This document shows positions 10,501 through 16,712 of a stretch of 40,774 bases of DNA, piece by piece (position 1 is the stretch's first letter; each line of letters opens with the position of its first letter). Both the position numbers and the translations under genes were made by a program. A model generated the notes under the pieces. The model did not search any database. It was not told where the DNA came from and saw nothing but the letters and a program-made list of their open reading frames with translations. Source of the DNA: Candidatus Hydrogenedentota bacterium (GTDB lineage Bacteria > Hydrogenedentota > Hydrogenedentia > Hydrogenedentales > SLHB01); contig JACRLJ010000008.1 in the NCBI GenBank assembly GCA_016215105.1, positions 1 to 40,774 of the forward strand, given 5' to 3'.

Positions 10501-10776
10501 CCGAACAATGTGCTTGGCGTCAACACCGATCTGTCACCGTATCGGTACTTGGGCGACGCGAGCACGAATCCTGAACAGCGCCGGCCGGTGAATTACGTAC
10601 TACGGGCCTGGACGTTCATGGACAAGAACGACAATCGTCAATGGGATAGGAACACGGAGCTGGGTGACCCGGCGCCGGCCTCTTTCCAATTTACCGTGGT
10701 CCCGAACGTTGCGGATTACATCCAGAACAAGAACAACACCGATTTTCAGCCAGTAAAGGTCCAGGAAGAGAAGTGA
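7561..10776 (+). CDS. Secreted parallel beta-helix protein
   Basis: The start at 7561 is set by GGAGAAGGAG about ten bases upstream and gives a clean Sec signal peptide (MKAGRVLGMALVCFLVSPVV, then FAQ). Residues about 110-235 contain irregular beta-helix rungs (IEGLTITGANNAIWAHNSS, KITRCYLHGNSSSGILCETG, IANCSLKQNT, NTAHGVYANAAG), the pattern of right-handed parallel beta-helix repeats found in pectate-lyase-fold proteins. The remaining 800 residues look like beta-rich extracellular modules that I cannot assign. No active site is recognisable. It sits between the giant pseudopilin and the PEGA/FGE lipoprotein in the same direction. It may therefore be a substrate or surface partner of the secretion machine, but this is inference. 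The total length is 1071 aa. Confidence 0.8.
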   Translation: MKAGRVLGMALVCFLVSPVVFAQANLAVVCNGAGCANYSGIPASQIFGDIASAMAYAKPLSATTHVTVLITPGTYTLSPDIVIDSTMDIEIVGTGTTSADDPTAVILQGSSGNNAIELDGAQSSVIIEGLTITGANNAIWAHNSSKAKITRCYLHGNSSSGILCETGSTLTIANCSLKQNTLDGLQVGAGATATVVFSTIFSNTAHGVYANAAGATASLTDVVVFSNGATPGQGGIIAAAGATITADHTVSVGNTDTDVSAAITPTNTPPGITTVAQLNVDTATWGIIGAGSLLIDVGTPVTGTNDDFLRHQRPAGAQMDIGAHEFGASPGAGTLVNCIVTPSPIPKMVAGTLSVQLRFDGSPVLDPNDVIIVPQGTTHISEWSVSAETPHIPLRVTAQAGTGIFFLTNVKDITTILGTDIAPAGPSTTDVIADGHGVVWVRVNLTPDTPVVVSGQASVGRHVLIDTTAPQMFISAPNGLAAPSFVQYVTPLPSVGPPAIPDANHFGLPGLPGGLRMSLQPSYDDGLIFPNPTTGNGAQAFFNPGSVSDGYFAANGNPSQLNNLNIQVKIAIQDVPPADVTTGNEILALDETYSPTIAVHRQVAGFGDPLPASTTQQTQDQALTGTPGPGGRLVDWVFDTGALPPVTTVNTTYTASGGSNPGYDPVTGLPRDFDNARLSVAWTFNDPAYPFVAGSSTGIPYTGSDNHMAVRFRIRDTAKNVTPQDKLLDPLHLWWMLSTRSRIQPNREGTQVASPDFVWALDRGFNTNAAGQPQPLFTYRLWENLTNDYNGPYVPVTGWFAWSTQNRLSPQQFDALGITASHSARWLLLTVVGADEAGNVEMWPWADANQLLASASSGANWQRFFLKGPGDVFDTTIAAQFWWNNLPPDINSTGAGEQIVGSGPIVPSPTNLAAQRLEAHFILNAIGPLPAGTDVRCVYWELIRENDSNKISGVFPPRPVAAPYTAADASFHLYVPGDFGPNNVLGVNTDLSPYRYLGDASTNPEQRRPVNYVLRAWTFMDKNDNRQWDRNTELGDPAPASFQFTVVPNVADYIQNKNNTDFQPVKVQEEK

Positions 10777-10791
10777 GCAAGGGACAGTTGA

Positions 10792-10858
10792 GAATTACGA
10801 ATTACGAATTACGAATTGAGAATTACGAATTGAGAAGTAGGAAGTAGGAAGTAGGAGT
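10792..10858. repeat. Degenerate heptamer tandem array
   Basis: Nine consecutive 7-base units can be read without gaps: GAATTAC three times, GAATTGA, GAATTAC, GAATTGA, then GAAGTAG three times and a partial GAGT. The unit drifts from GAATTAC to GAAGTAG along the array. A shorter relative lies at 7253-7287. Confidence 0.85.
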
Positions 10859-10918
10859 TGCGTTGTGTTTCTGGTGCTCTGGCGTCCCGCGCTCGTCGAG
10901 CGCGGGCGTACTGGGGTG

Positions 10919-10963
10919 GATCGGACTGATCGGACCGATCAGACGGATCGGACCGATCGGACA
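10919..10963. repeat. Nonamer tandem array (GATCGGACC)
   Basis: Five contiguous 9-base units are seen: GATCGGACT, GATCGGACC, GATCAGACG, GATCGGACC and GATCGGACA. Because 9 is a multiple of 3, all frames stay open through it, which explains spurious open frames here. Confidence 0.85.
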
Positions 10964-11215
10964 GGTGGTCACGTTGGCGGCGCTTTGAGGAATAGTGCCC
11001 TTTGATTCTGTGTTGGGCGCTACGAAGTTGAAGGTAAGAAGAGTATACTGCGAAAATAGCGAAACCGGGATTTTGGTGGTGCGCCGGGCCGGGCGACCTT
11101 GGAGTCGGTGTGGCTTGGGCATCTTGCCCAAGTCTTCCACGGGCGGGACGCCCGTGCCACGCTCCGGGCCTCGGCGGATGGGTTGGTTGATTTGGAGCAG
11201 GGAGAGTACGAGACG

Positions 11216-12607
11216 ATGAGGACAATCCGGGGCATGCGAGTGCTTTGGATTACAGTGGCTGGAGTTCTACTTTGTTTGGTGTGGGGGACTGGGTGCCGCG
11301 CCTCGGGACCTGCGCGGGCGACAGTGACCATTGACAGCGTTCCCGAGGGCGGGGCGACCGTGACGATTGGCGACGATTCATTTGGGGTAACTCCTGCGGT
11401 AATAACGACTTTGTCCGCGGGAACCTACTTCGTCAGCTTGGAAAAGGACGGTTACAAGCGCGCCGTCGAGCCGATTGACATTCCCGCGGCCGGTGAAGCG
11501 CGTTTCAGCATCAAAATGACGTTGCGCGTCGGCTACCTCTCGATTGAATCCGACCCGTCTCCGTCCACGGTGACACTCGACGGGTCGGCGGTGCTCGGGG
11601 AGACGCCGTTGGTGAGGAAGGCGATCCCGATCGGGAAACACACCTACACGGTGTCGGCCACACGCCGCATTCCGGAGAGCAAGACGCTGGAAATCGAAGA
11701 GGACTACCAGTACAAGTTCAAGCATATCCTAAAGCCCACACCGGCCAAGCTGACCGTGTACTCGACCCCCGCCAGCGGCCAGATTTCGCTGAATAACCAG
11801 GACCAGGCGACTATCACTCCGGCCACCTTTGAGCTGCAGCCGGGGCGCTACCTGGTGTCCGTTTACGCGCGGGGTTTCGTGGCGACGGATCAGACTATCA
11901 CGCTCGATCCGAGCGAAGAAGAGACCGTCGAGATCAAGTTGCTTCCGGGCGACGTTCCACCTGGGATGGCGCTCATTCCGGCGGGCGAGTTTCTCATGGG
12001 CTTGAATGGGCCCTCGCCGGACGAGCGGCCCCAGCGCAAAGTAATGCTGAACGCGTACTATATTGACAAGTGCGAGGTCACGAATGTGGAGTTCAGGGCG
12101 GTTTTTCCGTCGTTTTCGTTTCCCGAAGGCGAGGAACGGCTCCCCGTAACGGGAGTGACATTCTTTCAGGCAAGCGACTACGCGCTGGCGGTTGGCAAGC
12201 GCTTGCCAACCGAGGCGGAGTGGGAGAAAGCCGCGCGCGGAATCGATGGCCGGGAGTATCCGTGGGGCACGGAATTCGACCCGAACTTGTGCAATTCCAA
12301 GGCGTCGGGATTTGGCAAGCTTCGCGAGGTCGGGCAGTACTTCGGCGGCGCCTCTCCCTACGGCTGCATGGATATGGCAGGCAACGCATACGAGTGGACC
12401 TCGAGTTGGTATCAGGCGTACGAGGGCAACACGGATATTCACACCAGTTACGGCCAGGAGTTCCGCGTCGTTCGCGGCGGGTCGTATTTGACCGGGTTTT
12501 TCGAGCTTCGGTGCGCACGGCGGCACTTTGACCGTCCGGACGCCTCCAAGCCCGACTACAGTTTCCGGTGCGCGAGAGATGTGGATGCCAGAACAGTCAA
12601 GAAGTGA
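11216..12607 (+). CDS. PEGA x3 + FGE-fold lipoprotein
   Basis: The ATG at 11216 follows AGGGAG and gives a hydrophobic leader ending in WGTGC, an imperfect lipobox (Cys near residue 26). Three PEGA modules follow (about 32-97, 103-170 and 176-245; for example SVPEGGATVTIG, ESDPSPSTVTLDG, TPASGQISLN). Residues about 246-463 form an FGE/SUMF1-type domain (MALIPAGEFLMG, DERPQRKVMLNAYYIDKCEVT, GKRLPTEAEWEKAARG, CMDMAGNAYEWTSSW, VVRGGSY, FRCARD). The FGE cysteine pair expected after the RGGSY motif is not intact: SYLTGFFELRC has one Cys, not the Cys-x4-Cys seen in true formylglycine-generating enzymes. A binding or structural role is therefore more likely. It precedes the pilMN promoter and probably acts at the cell envelope. 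Confidence 0.85.
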   Translation: MRTIRGMRVLWITVAGVLLCLVWGTGCRASGPARATVTIDSVPEGGATVTIGDDSFGVTPAVITTLSAGTYFVSLEKDGYKRAVEPIDIPAAGEARFSIKMTLRVGYLSIESDPSPSTVTLDGSAVLGETPLVRKAIPIGKHTYTVSATRRIPESKTLEIEEDYQYKFKHILKPTPAKLTVYSTPASGQISLNNQDQATITPATFELQPGRYLVSVYARGFVATDQTITLDPSEEETVEIKLLPGDVPPGMALIPAGEFLMGLNGPSPDERPQRKVMLNAYYIDKCEVTNVEFRAVFPSFSFPEGEERLPVTGVTFFQASDYALAVGKRLPTEAEWEKAARGIDGREYPWGTEFDPNLCNSKASGFGKLREVGQYFGGASPYGCMDMAGNAYEWTSSWYQAYEGNTDIHTSYGQEFRVVRGGSYLTGFFELRCARRHFDRPDASKPDYSFRCARDVDARTVKK

Positions 12608-12672
12608 GGCCTGGGCGCCAAGGGGCGGACACCGCCCGATTGCCCGTCCAGGGCCGGACAAAAGGGAAACAG

Positions 12673-12699
12673 TTGTCAAACAGGATTTTGTCTTGACAA
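12673..12699. promoter_or_regulatory. Candidate operator overlapping -35 of pilMN promoter
   Basis: The inverted repeat TTGTCAA (12673-12679) / TTGACAA (12693-12699) has centres 20 bp apart. Its right arm contains the -35 hexamer. A dimeric regulator bound here would block RNA polymerase. No regulator gene is adjacent. Confidence 0.35.
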
Positions 12700-12721
12700 G
12701 AGTTTTGTTGTTTAGTACACT
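12693..12721 (+). promoter_or_regulatory. Sigma70-like promoter of the pilMN-O-P-Q operon
   Basis: TTGACA (12693-12698) is separated by 17 bp from TACACT (12716-12721). Transcription would start near 12729, leaving a leader of about 150 nt before the PilM start. A 20-bp imperfect direct repeat (12732-12751 and 12848-12867, 17 matches) brackets that leader. Confidence 0.65.
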
Positions 12722-12876
12722 ACGATCCAATGGGTTACGTGGGAACGGGTGTCTGCCCTCTCCGTCAGTATTAGCGATTGGAGAAGTTTGGGCGCCAGTT
12801 ACGGGCACGGGGGTCCGTGTCCATCGGGCAGCCAACGTGCTGCTATCGGGTTACTTGGAAACGCGTGAGGTGAAAC

Positions 12877-15108
12877 ATGGCCAGACCAAAGCATAGTCGG
12901 TCCAAGCGGCTCGTTCTAGACATTGGCTCCAGCGCGATTCGCCTCTGTGAACTCGCCCAGACCAAGACCGGATTCCAACTCACCAAATACTATCAACGCG
13001 AATTCCTTGCCGAACCTTCGATGAGCGAAGAGGAGAAGAAGACTCTCCAATGCGGCGTGCTCGCCCAACTGCTCAAAGACGCGAAGGTACGCACGCGCAA
13101 AACGATCTTCGGAGTTCCCGGCCAGTCGGTATTTGTACGTAATCGCGCGCTCCCGCCTGTTCCCGAGCACAAAGTTACGCAAATTGTGCGCTACGAAATT
13201 CAGCAGCAGATTCCGTTTGGTCTGGACCAAATCGCTCTCGACTATCAAGTGCTCAAGCAGACCGAAGTCGGCGGCTACGATGTGTTGATGGCGGCCATCA
13301 AAGTCGAAGTCGTCGACAAACGCATCGACATCATCCGGACGGCGAAGTGCCGCGTGGATGTAGTTGACGTGTGTCCGATGGCCGCGTACAACTGGATCAA
13401 GAATACGGGGGAGTTTGGCGCGCAGGGCGAATGCGTCGCGCTTCTGGACTTGGGCGCCAGCACCACGGACATCGTGATTGAACGCGAAGGCCAGTTCCGG
13501 TTTACGCGCAGTTTGAACCTCGGCGGCAACGACGTAACCACTGCGATCAGCAACGGTTTTTCGATGACCTATGCCGAAGCCGAGAAGCTGAAACGCGAAC
13601 GCGGTTTCGCGCCGACCGGCGACGCCAAAGCCGACGGACGCGGCGGAGAGGTCATTGGGCAAGTGCTCAACCGCCTCGTGACCGAAATAAACCGGTCGTT
13701 CGCGTATTTTCGCTCGCAGCCCGGCGGCGGCGCCGTTTCCCGGGTGATCGTCACCGGCGGCGGCGCGTGCTTGCGCAACATCGTTCCATTTCTGCAACGT
13801 CAGCTTGGCGTGGAAGTGCGGATTGCTCAGCCGCTCAGCGGTCTCGCCATTGCGCCGGCCGCGCAGGAGGCCAGTGAACACCCCGAGCAGGCCTGCGTCG
13901 CCTTGGGCTTGGCGTTGCGCTGCGTCGCGAGCGTTCCGATCGACATCAACCTGATTCCCCCGCGCATCCTCATATCCGCCCGACGCAAAGAGCAGGCGTT
14001 CTACTGGGCGCTGTCGCTGGTGACCTTGATGCTGATCCTCGCCACGATCATTCCGGACAACGCGCAAAAGAACGAACAAAAGGAAAAGCAAATCGAGAAG
14101 GTTACCCGAACCTTGCAGCTTTATGATCCCGAGCTGGTCTCCAAGGACACCTCGAGGTCCAAGAAAGAATTCGAGGCCAAGAAAAGCGAGATCGAGGGGT
14201 ACCGGAATGCGATTAGCGCGCTGGACTCTGCTCGCAACGGACGTGTAAAGCTCCTGGACTTGCTCAAGGCGATCAACGACGCGCGACCGGAAGGGCGTGG
14301 GTTGTGGTTCAGCGATGTCGAAACGCTCGTTATCGGCGCCGCAGCCATTCCGGGAGGGGCCATCCCCCAGGGCGGTCCCGCGCCGGGCGAATACGACGGA
14401 AGCCCCACGCCATACTCGAGCGGGTCTGGCTCCGGGGTTCCATCGACGGGATTTCCTGGACTCGCGCCCGCCTCGGTCACGGCGCTTGCGGGAACAGCGG
14501 CCAGCGGGGACGACCCCGCAGCGACGGGCGCTCCCGGCATGGGATTCGGGGGGATGAGTCAGACTCAGGACTCGCTACCTCCGCCAATACCGAACGGGAT
14601 TCGGATTCGAGGGTACGCGCAAGATCCCGAGACGGTGAATAGTTTTGTCGTGCGGCTCAAGGAGGGCACGCAATTCAAGGTGGAAGATCCGGCCGACAAA
14701 ACGAAGCAGACCGATGGGGTATACTTCGATGAATCGTCCGTGAACCGCTATCCGGCTTCCATTCTGGACAACGCTACGGATGGATTCAGCGGTTTTAGCG
14801 CCGCCGGTTTCTCCTCTGGTTCCCTTGGCATGGGAGGAGGGCGCGGCCGGCGCGATGCCGACGAGGAATCGGGTTCCCCGTTTGGCGGGCAAGGTATGCG
14901 CGCCGGTGGAGGCGGCGGAGGCGGGTCGAGCGCGATCGCGTCACCGAACGAGCCCAATGTCGTTTCCTTTTTGATCGAGTTGCAGTTCTCCGGAACGAAG
15001 GTTGATGTCAAGGCTCCCGCTGCTCTGGGGCCCGGACTGATACCGCAAGGATTGAAGGGCGGCATATTCTCTGGCCGCAAAGGCGGCGCCGACCGGCGTA
15101 AGCAATAG
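12877..15108 (+). CDS. pilM: PilM-PilN fusion, type IV pilus inner-membrane assembly protein
   Basis: Residues 1-350 are PilM, the actin-like cytoplasmic ATPase-fold protein of the pilus alignment complex (DIGSSAIRLCEL near 10; GVPGQSVFVR; PEHKVTQIVRYEIQQQIPF; LLDLGASTTDIVI; VTGGGACLRNIVPFL). IDINLIPPRI at about 356-365 is the N-terminal motif of PilN, which in PilM-PilN systems binds PilM. It is followed by one membrane helix (about 374-393), a charged coiled coil (about 395-440) and a PilN-like periplasmic part (RIRGYAQDPETVNSFV near 575; FLIELQFSG near 695). Gly/Pro/Ser-rich segments (about 485-561 and 645-688) interrupt the periplasmic domain. Ordinary PilM and PilN are separate proteins of about 350 and 200 aa. 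GAGGTGA precedes the ATG. It heads the operon with PilO, PilP and the secretin. Confidence 0.88.
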   Translation: MARPKHSRSKRLVLDIGSSAIRLCELAQTKTGFQLTKYYQREFLAEPSMSEEEKKTLQCGVLAQLLKDAKVRTRKTIFGVPGQSVFVRNRALPPVPEHKVTQIVRYEIQQQIPFGLDQIALDYQVLKQTEVGGYDVLMAAIKVEVVDKRIDIIRTAKCRVDVVDVCPMAAYNWIKNTGEFGAQGECVALLDLGASTTDIVIEREGQFRFTRSLNLGGNDVTTAISNGFSMTYAEAEKLKRERGFAPTGDAKADGRGGEVIGQVLNRLVTEINRSFAYFRSQPGGGAVSRVIVTGGGACLRNIVPFLQRQLGVEVRIAQPLSGLAIAPAAQEASEHPEQACVALGLALRCVASVPIDINLIPPRILISARRKEQAFYWALSLVTLMLILATIIPDNAQKNEQKEKQIEKVTRTLQLYDPELVSKDTSRSKKEFEAKKSEIEGYRNAISALDSARNGRVKLLDLLKAINDARPEGRGLWFSDVETLVIGAAAIPGGAIPQGGPAPGEYDGSPTPYSSGSGSGVPSTGFPGLAPASVTALAGTAASGDDPAATGAPGMGFGGMSQTQDSLPPPIPNGIRIRGYAQDPETVNSFVVRLKEGTQFKVEDPADKTKQTDGVYFDESSVNRYPASILDNATDGFSGFSAAGFSSGSLGMGGGRGRRDADEESGSPFGGQGMRAGGGGGGGSSAIASPNEPNVVSFLIELQFSGTKVDVKAPAALGPGLIPQGLKGGIFSGRKGGADRRKQ

Positions 15109-15171
15109 TGGGCGCTTGGCGCTTGACACGGTTTGAATTTGGTATGAGCGGACGAATGGACGCCAATAGTG

Positions 15172-16062
15172 ATGAATAAACAATACATACTGACCATTGT
15201 TGTGTTCATTGCCTTAGCCGGTGTGACAGCGGCCGTCTACCAGTTCTATTTCCGGGAGCGCCTGGACGCTTATGCGGAAAACGAAAAGAAATACGAGGCG
15301 CTCTCCAAGAGACTGGATACGATTTCCAAAGCGTTTAGCAACACCAAACCTGACGCGGTGGTTACCATGTGGTCAAACGCAGTCATTCCTTGGAGGGACG
15401 CGGTTGCCCAGCGCTCCGAGTATTTCAATCTTAAGGAAGTGTACGAGGCCGATCCGCCGCCCGAAGGCGTCATGCTCAAATTCTATTACGAGACGGAGTC
15501 CAATCGTCTCATCGGCCAGCTCTATCAGGCAGCCGCCATGCGCAATCCCCCCTGCAACCTTCCCATCGTGGCGTCCACGTACTTTGACGCGCCCTCGATG
15601 AGCCAGTTGGCGGGGGTGTCCGTGACCAAGGAAAACGTCACATCATGGCTGCAGCAGATTCGGCTCGGGTGCTACGTAACCAAGCAGTTGCTCGACTCGG
15701 GCGTCAGCCGCATATACGATCTCAACCTGTGGCCAAAGCGCGTCGAAAACGGGTCGCTGGAAATGCACACCGCGGGAGTGTCTGTGTCCATTACCGCGCA
15801 GAACCTTTTCACGTTCATGGATAAATTGCAGACCTCGACGCGATATATTTGCGTGAATGCGATAAAGATCAGCAATCGGTATCTGTATAGCGGCGGACGC
15901 GATCCGCAGCTGGAGGTTCAGATGCTCATCACCCAGGCGCGGCATGTCGAATCCGCGCCGGGCGCCGCTCCGGCGCCTCCGGTAGCCGGAACGCCGGCCG
16001 CGGCTCCCGGCGCTACTCCAAATCTCCAGATGCTAAAGCCGGGGGGCGGAGGGAACACATGA
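15172..16062 (+). CDS. pilO: PilO-like pilus alignment protein
   Basis: A bitopic protein of 296 aa. It has a short cytoplasmic tip, one membrane helix (about residues 5-25), a coiled coil (RLDAYAENEKKYEALSKRLD, residues about 29-48) and a periplasmic alpha/beta domain ending in a Pro/Ala-rich tail. This layout and its place between PilN and PilP match PilO, which pairs with PilN to link the inner membrane platform to the secretin. Sequence-level similarity to classical PilO is weak by eye, so the call rests on layout and gene order. The ATG at 15172 was chosen; an adjacent GTG at 15169 is possible, and neither has a strong ribosome binding site. Its 3' end contains a GGAGG that seems to serve the next small frame. 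Confidence 0.7.
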   Translation: MNKQYILTIVVFIALAGVTAAVYQFYFRERLDAYAENEKKYEALSKRLDTISKAFSNTKPDAVVTMWSNAVIPWRDAVAQRSEYFNLKEVYEADPPPEGVMLKFYYETESNRLIGQLYQAAAMRNPPCNLPIVASTYFDAPSMSQLAGVSVTKENVTSWLQQIRLGCYVTKQLLDSGVSRIYDLNLWPKRVENGSLEMHTAGVSVSITAQNLFTFMDKLQTSTRYICVNAIKISNRYLYSGGRDPQLEVQMLITQARHVESAPGAAPAPPVAGTPAAAPGATPNLQMLKPGGGGNT

Positions 16063-16133
16063 TGGCGCTCGAATCCACGGCCGCTTTACAACGCACTAAA
16101 CGCCCGGCGGGGGCGAACGGACAGAATCATTGA
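16059..16133 (+). CDS. 24-residue candidate coupling peptide between pilO and pilP
   Basis: ATGATG at 16059 overlaps the pilO stop in an ATGA junction and has GGAGG at 16048-16052, the best ribosome binding site nearby. The frame reads MMALESTAALQRTKRPAG and ends GANGQNH. Its TGA (16131-16133) overlaps the TTG start of the next gene (16130-16132) as TTGA. The peptide has no recognisable domain. The geometry suggests translational coupling: ribosomes load at GGAGG, finish the peptide and restart at the poor TTG of the PilP-like gene. An alternative is that the frame is the true N-terminus of the next protein, separated by a frameshift or sequencing indel. Confidence 0.4.
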   Translation: MMALESTAALQRTKRPAGANGQNH

Positions 16134-16648
16134 GCACGATACGGAAGATAGGTCAATGGTTGTGGCTCAACAAGGAGCGCATGTTTCTCCTTGTGATGCT
16201 GGGCATTCTTGTGTGGCGGGTTTACGTGGTTATACATCCGGAACCGCCGAAAGAAAGCATTGTAACGCCGCCGCGGCCCGAGATTGGGGAGAATTTCCCG
16301 CAGGACAAGAAGCCAGGAGAACCGGTGGCCGAACCCGAATTGCCGCCGCCTTCGGATTGGAGTTCGCTATGGACTCGGAATCCGTTCACGTACTTCTCGG
16401 AACTCTCGCAGCAGTCCGCGAAGGACGCCGAAGGCAAAGCGGTCAGTATTGAATTGCTGGATATTCAGAACCCCAAAGGCGCCCCCCGGGTCTTGCTGGG
16501 CTATGGCAGCACGAAGAAATGGCACAAAGAGGGCGACTCGTTTGTAAGCTACAAGCTTCAGAGCATTAACGTAGAAGAGAAAACCTGTGAAGTATACTCG
16601 GAAAAAGAGGGGAGGGATGTTGTTCTCCGCCTCAAAACTGGGAAATGA
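16130..16648 (+). CDS. PilP/GspC-like periplasmic linker protein
   Basis: The 172-aa protein has one N-terminal membrane helix (MFLLVMLGILVWRVYVV, about 17-33), a Pro-rich linker (about 37-70) and a compact beta domain (VLLGYGSTKKWHKEGDSF through KEGRDVVLRL, about 120-170). That domain resembles the homology region of GspC/PilP, which docks onto the N0 domain of the secretin. Position directly before the secretin supports this. The start is a TTG with no good ribosome binding site, overlapping the stop of the small frame upstream. Divergence from classical PilP means the family call is from architecture and context. Confidence 0.65.
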   Translation: MSTIRKIGQWLWLNKERMFLLVMLGILVWRVYVVIHPEPPKESIVTPPRPEIGENFPQDKKPGEPVAEPELPPPSDWSSLWTRNPFTYFSELSQQSAKDAEGKAVSIELLDIQNPKGAPRVLLGYGSTKKWHKEGDSFVSYKLQSINVEEKTCEVYSEKEGRDVVLRLKTGK

Positions 16649-16653
16649 TGGCC

Positions 16654-16682
16654 TTGCGTCTCTTGCCGAAAACCGGTATAGT
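16654..16682 (+). promoter_or_regulatory. Possible internal promoter before the secretin gene
   Basis: TTGCGT (16654-16659), a 17-bp spacer and TATAGT (16677-16682) lie in the gap between the PilP-like and secretin genes. The -35 is poor and the -10 good. A start near 16689 would leave GGGAGG (16696-16701) as the ribosome binding site for the ATG at 16713. Confidence 0.35.
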
Positions 16683-16712
16683 GACCCTGAAACGCGGGAG
16701 GAAACTTAAGTA

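Larger units (their letters stand above)
10777..11215. repeat. Intergenic mosaic: heptamer array, nonamer array, palindromes
   Basis: This 439-bp gap has no supported gene. It holds, in order, a heptamer array (10792-10858), a palindrome with arms CCCGCGCTC and GAGCGCGGG (10886-10906), a five-copy nonamer array (10919-10963) and two perfect hairpins. The hairpins are CTTGGGCA-TCT-TGCCCAAG (11114-11132) and CACGGGCG-GGA-CGCCCGTG (11138-11156). The ribosome binding site of the next gene (AGGGAG, 11199-11204) closes the gap. Confidence 0.7.

Noticed and set aside
10792-10963. Possible CRISPR-like array
   Set aside because: Units are 7 or 9 bases and contiguous, with no spacers and no cas genes.
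12623-12637. GGGCGG-ACA-CCGCCC as terminator after the PEGA/FGE gene
   Set aside because: The stem is short and no T-run follows.
11729-12835. Minus-strand open frame (368 aa) over the FGE domain and pilMN promoter
   Set aside because: It crosses a consensus promoter of the other strand and has no domain.
12916-14091. Minus-strand open frame (391 aa) opposite pilMN
   Set aside because: It is the complement of strongly conserved PilM motifs, with no ribosome binding site or domain of its own.
15123-15148. TTGACA with TATGAG before pilO
   Set aside because: The spacer is only 14 bp, too short for a sigma70 promoter, and pilO fits the upstream operon.
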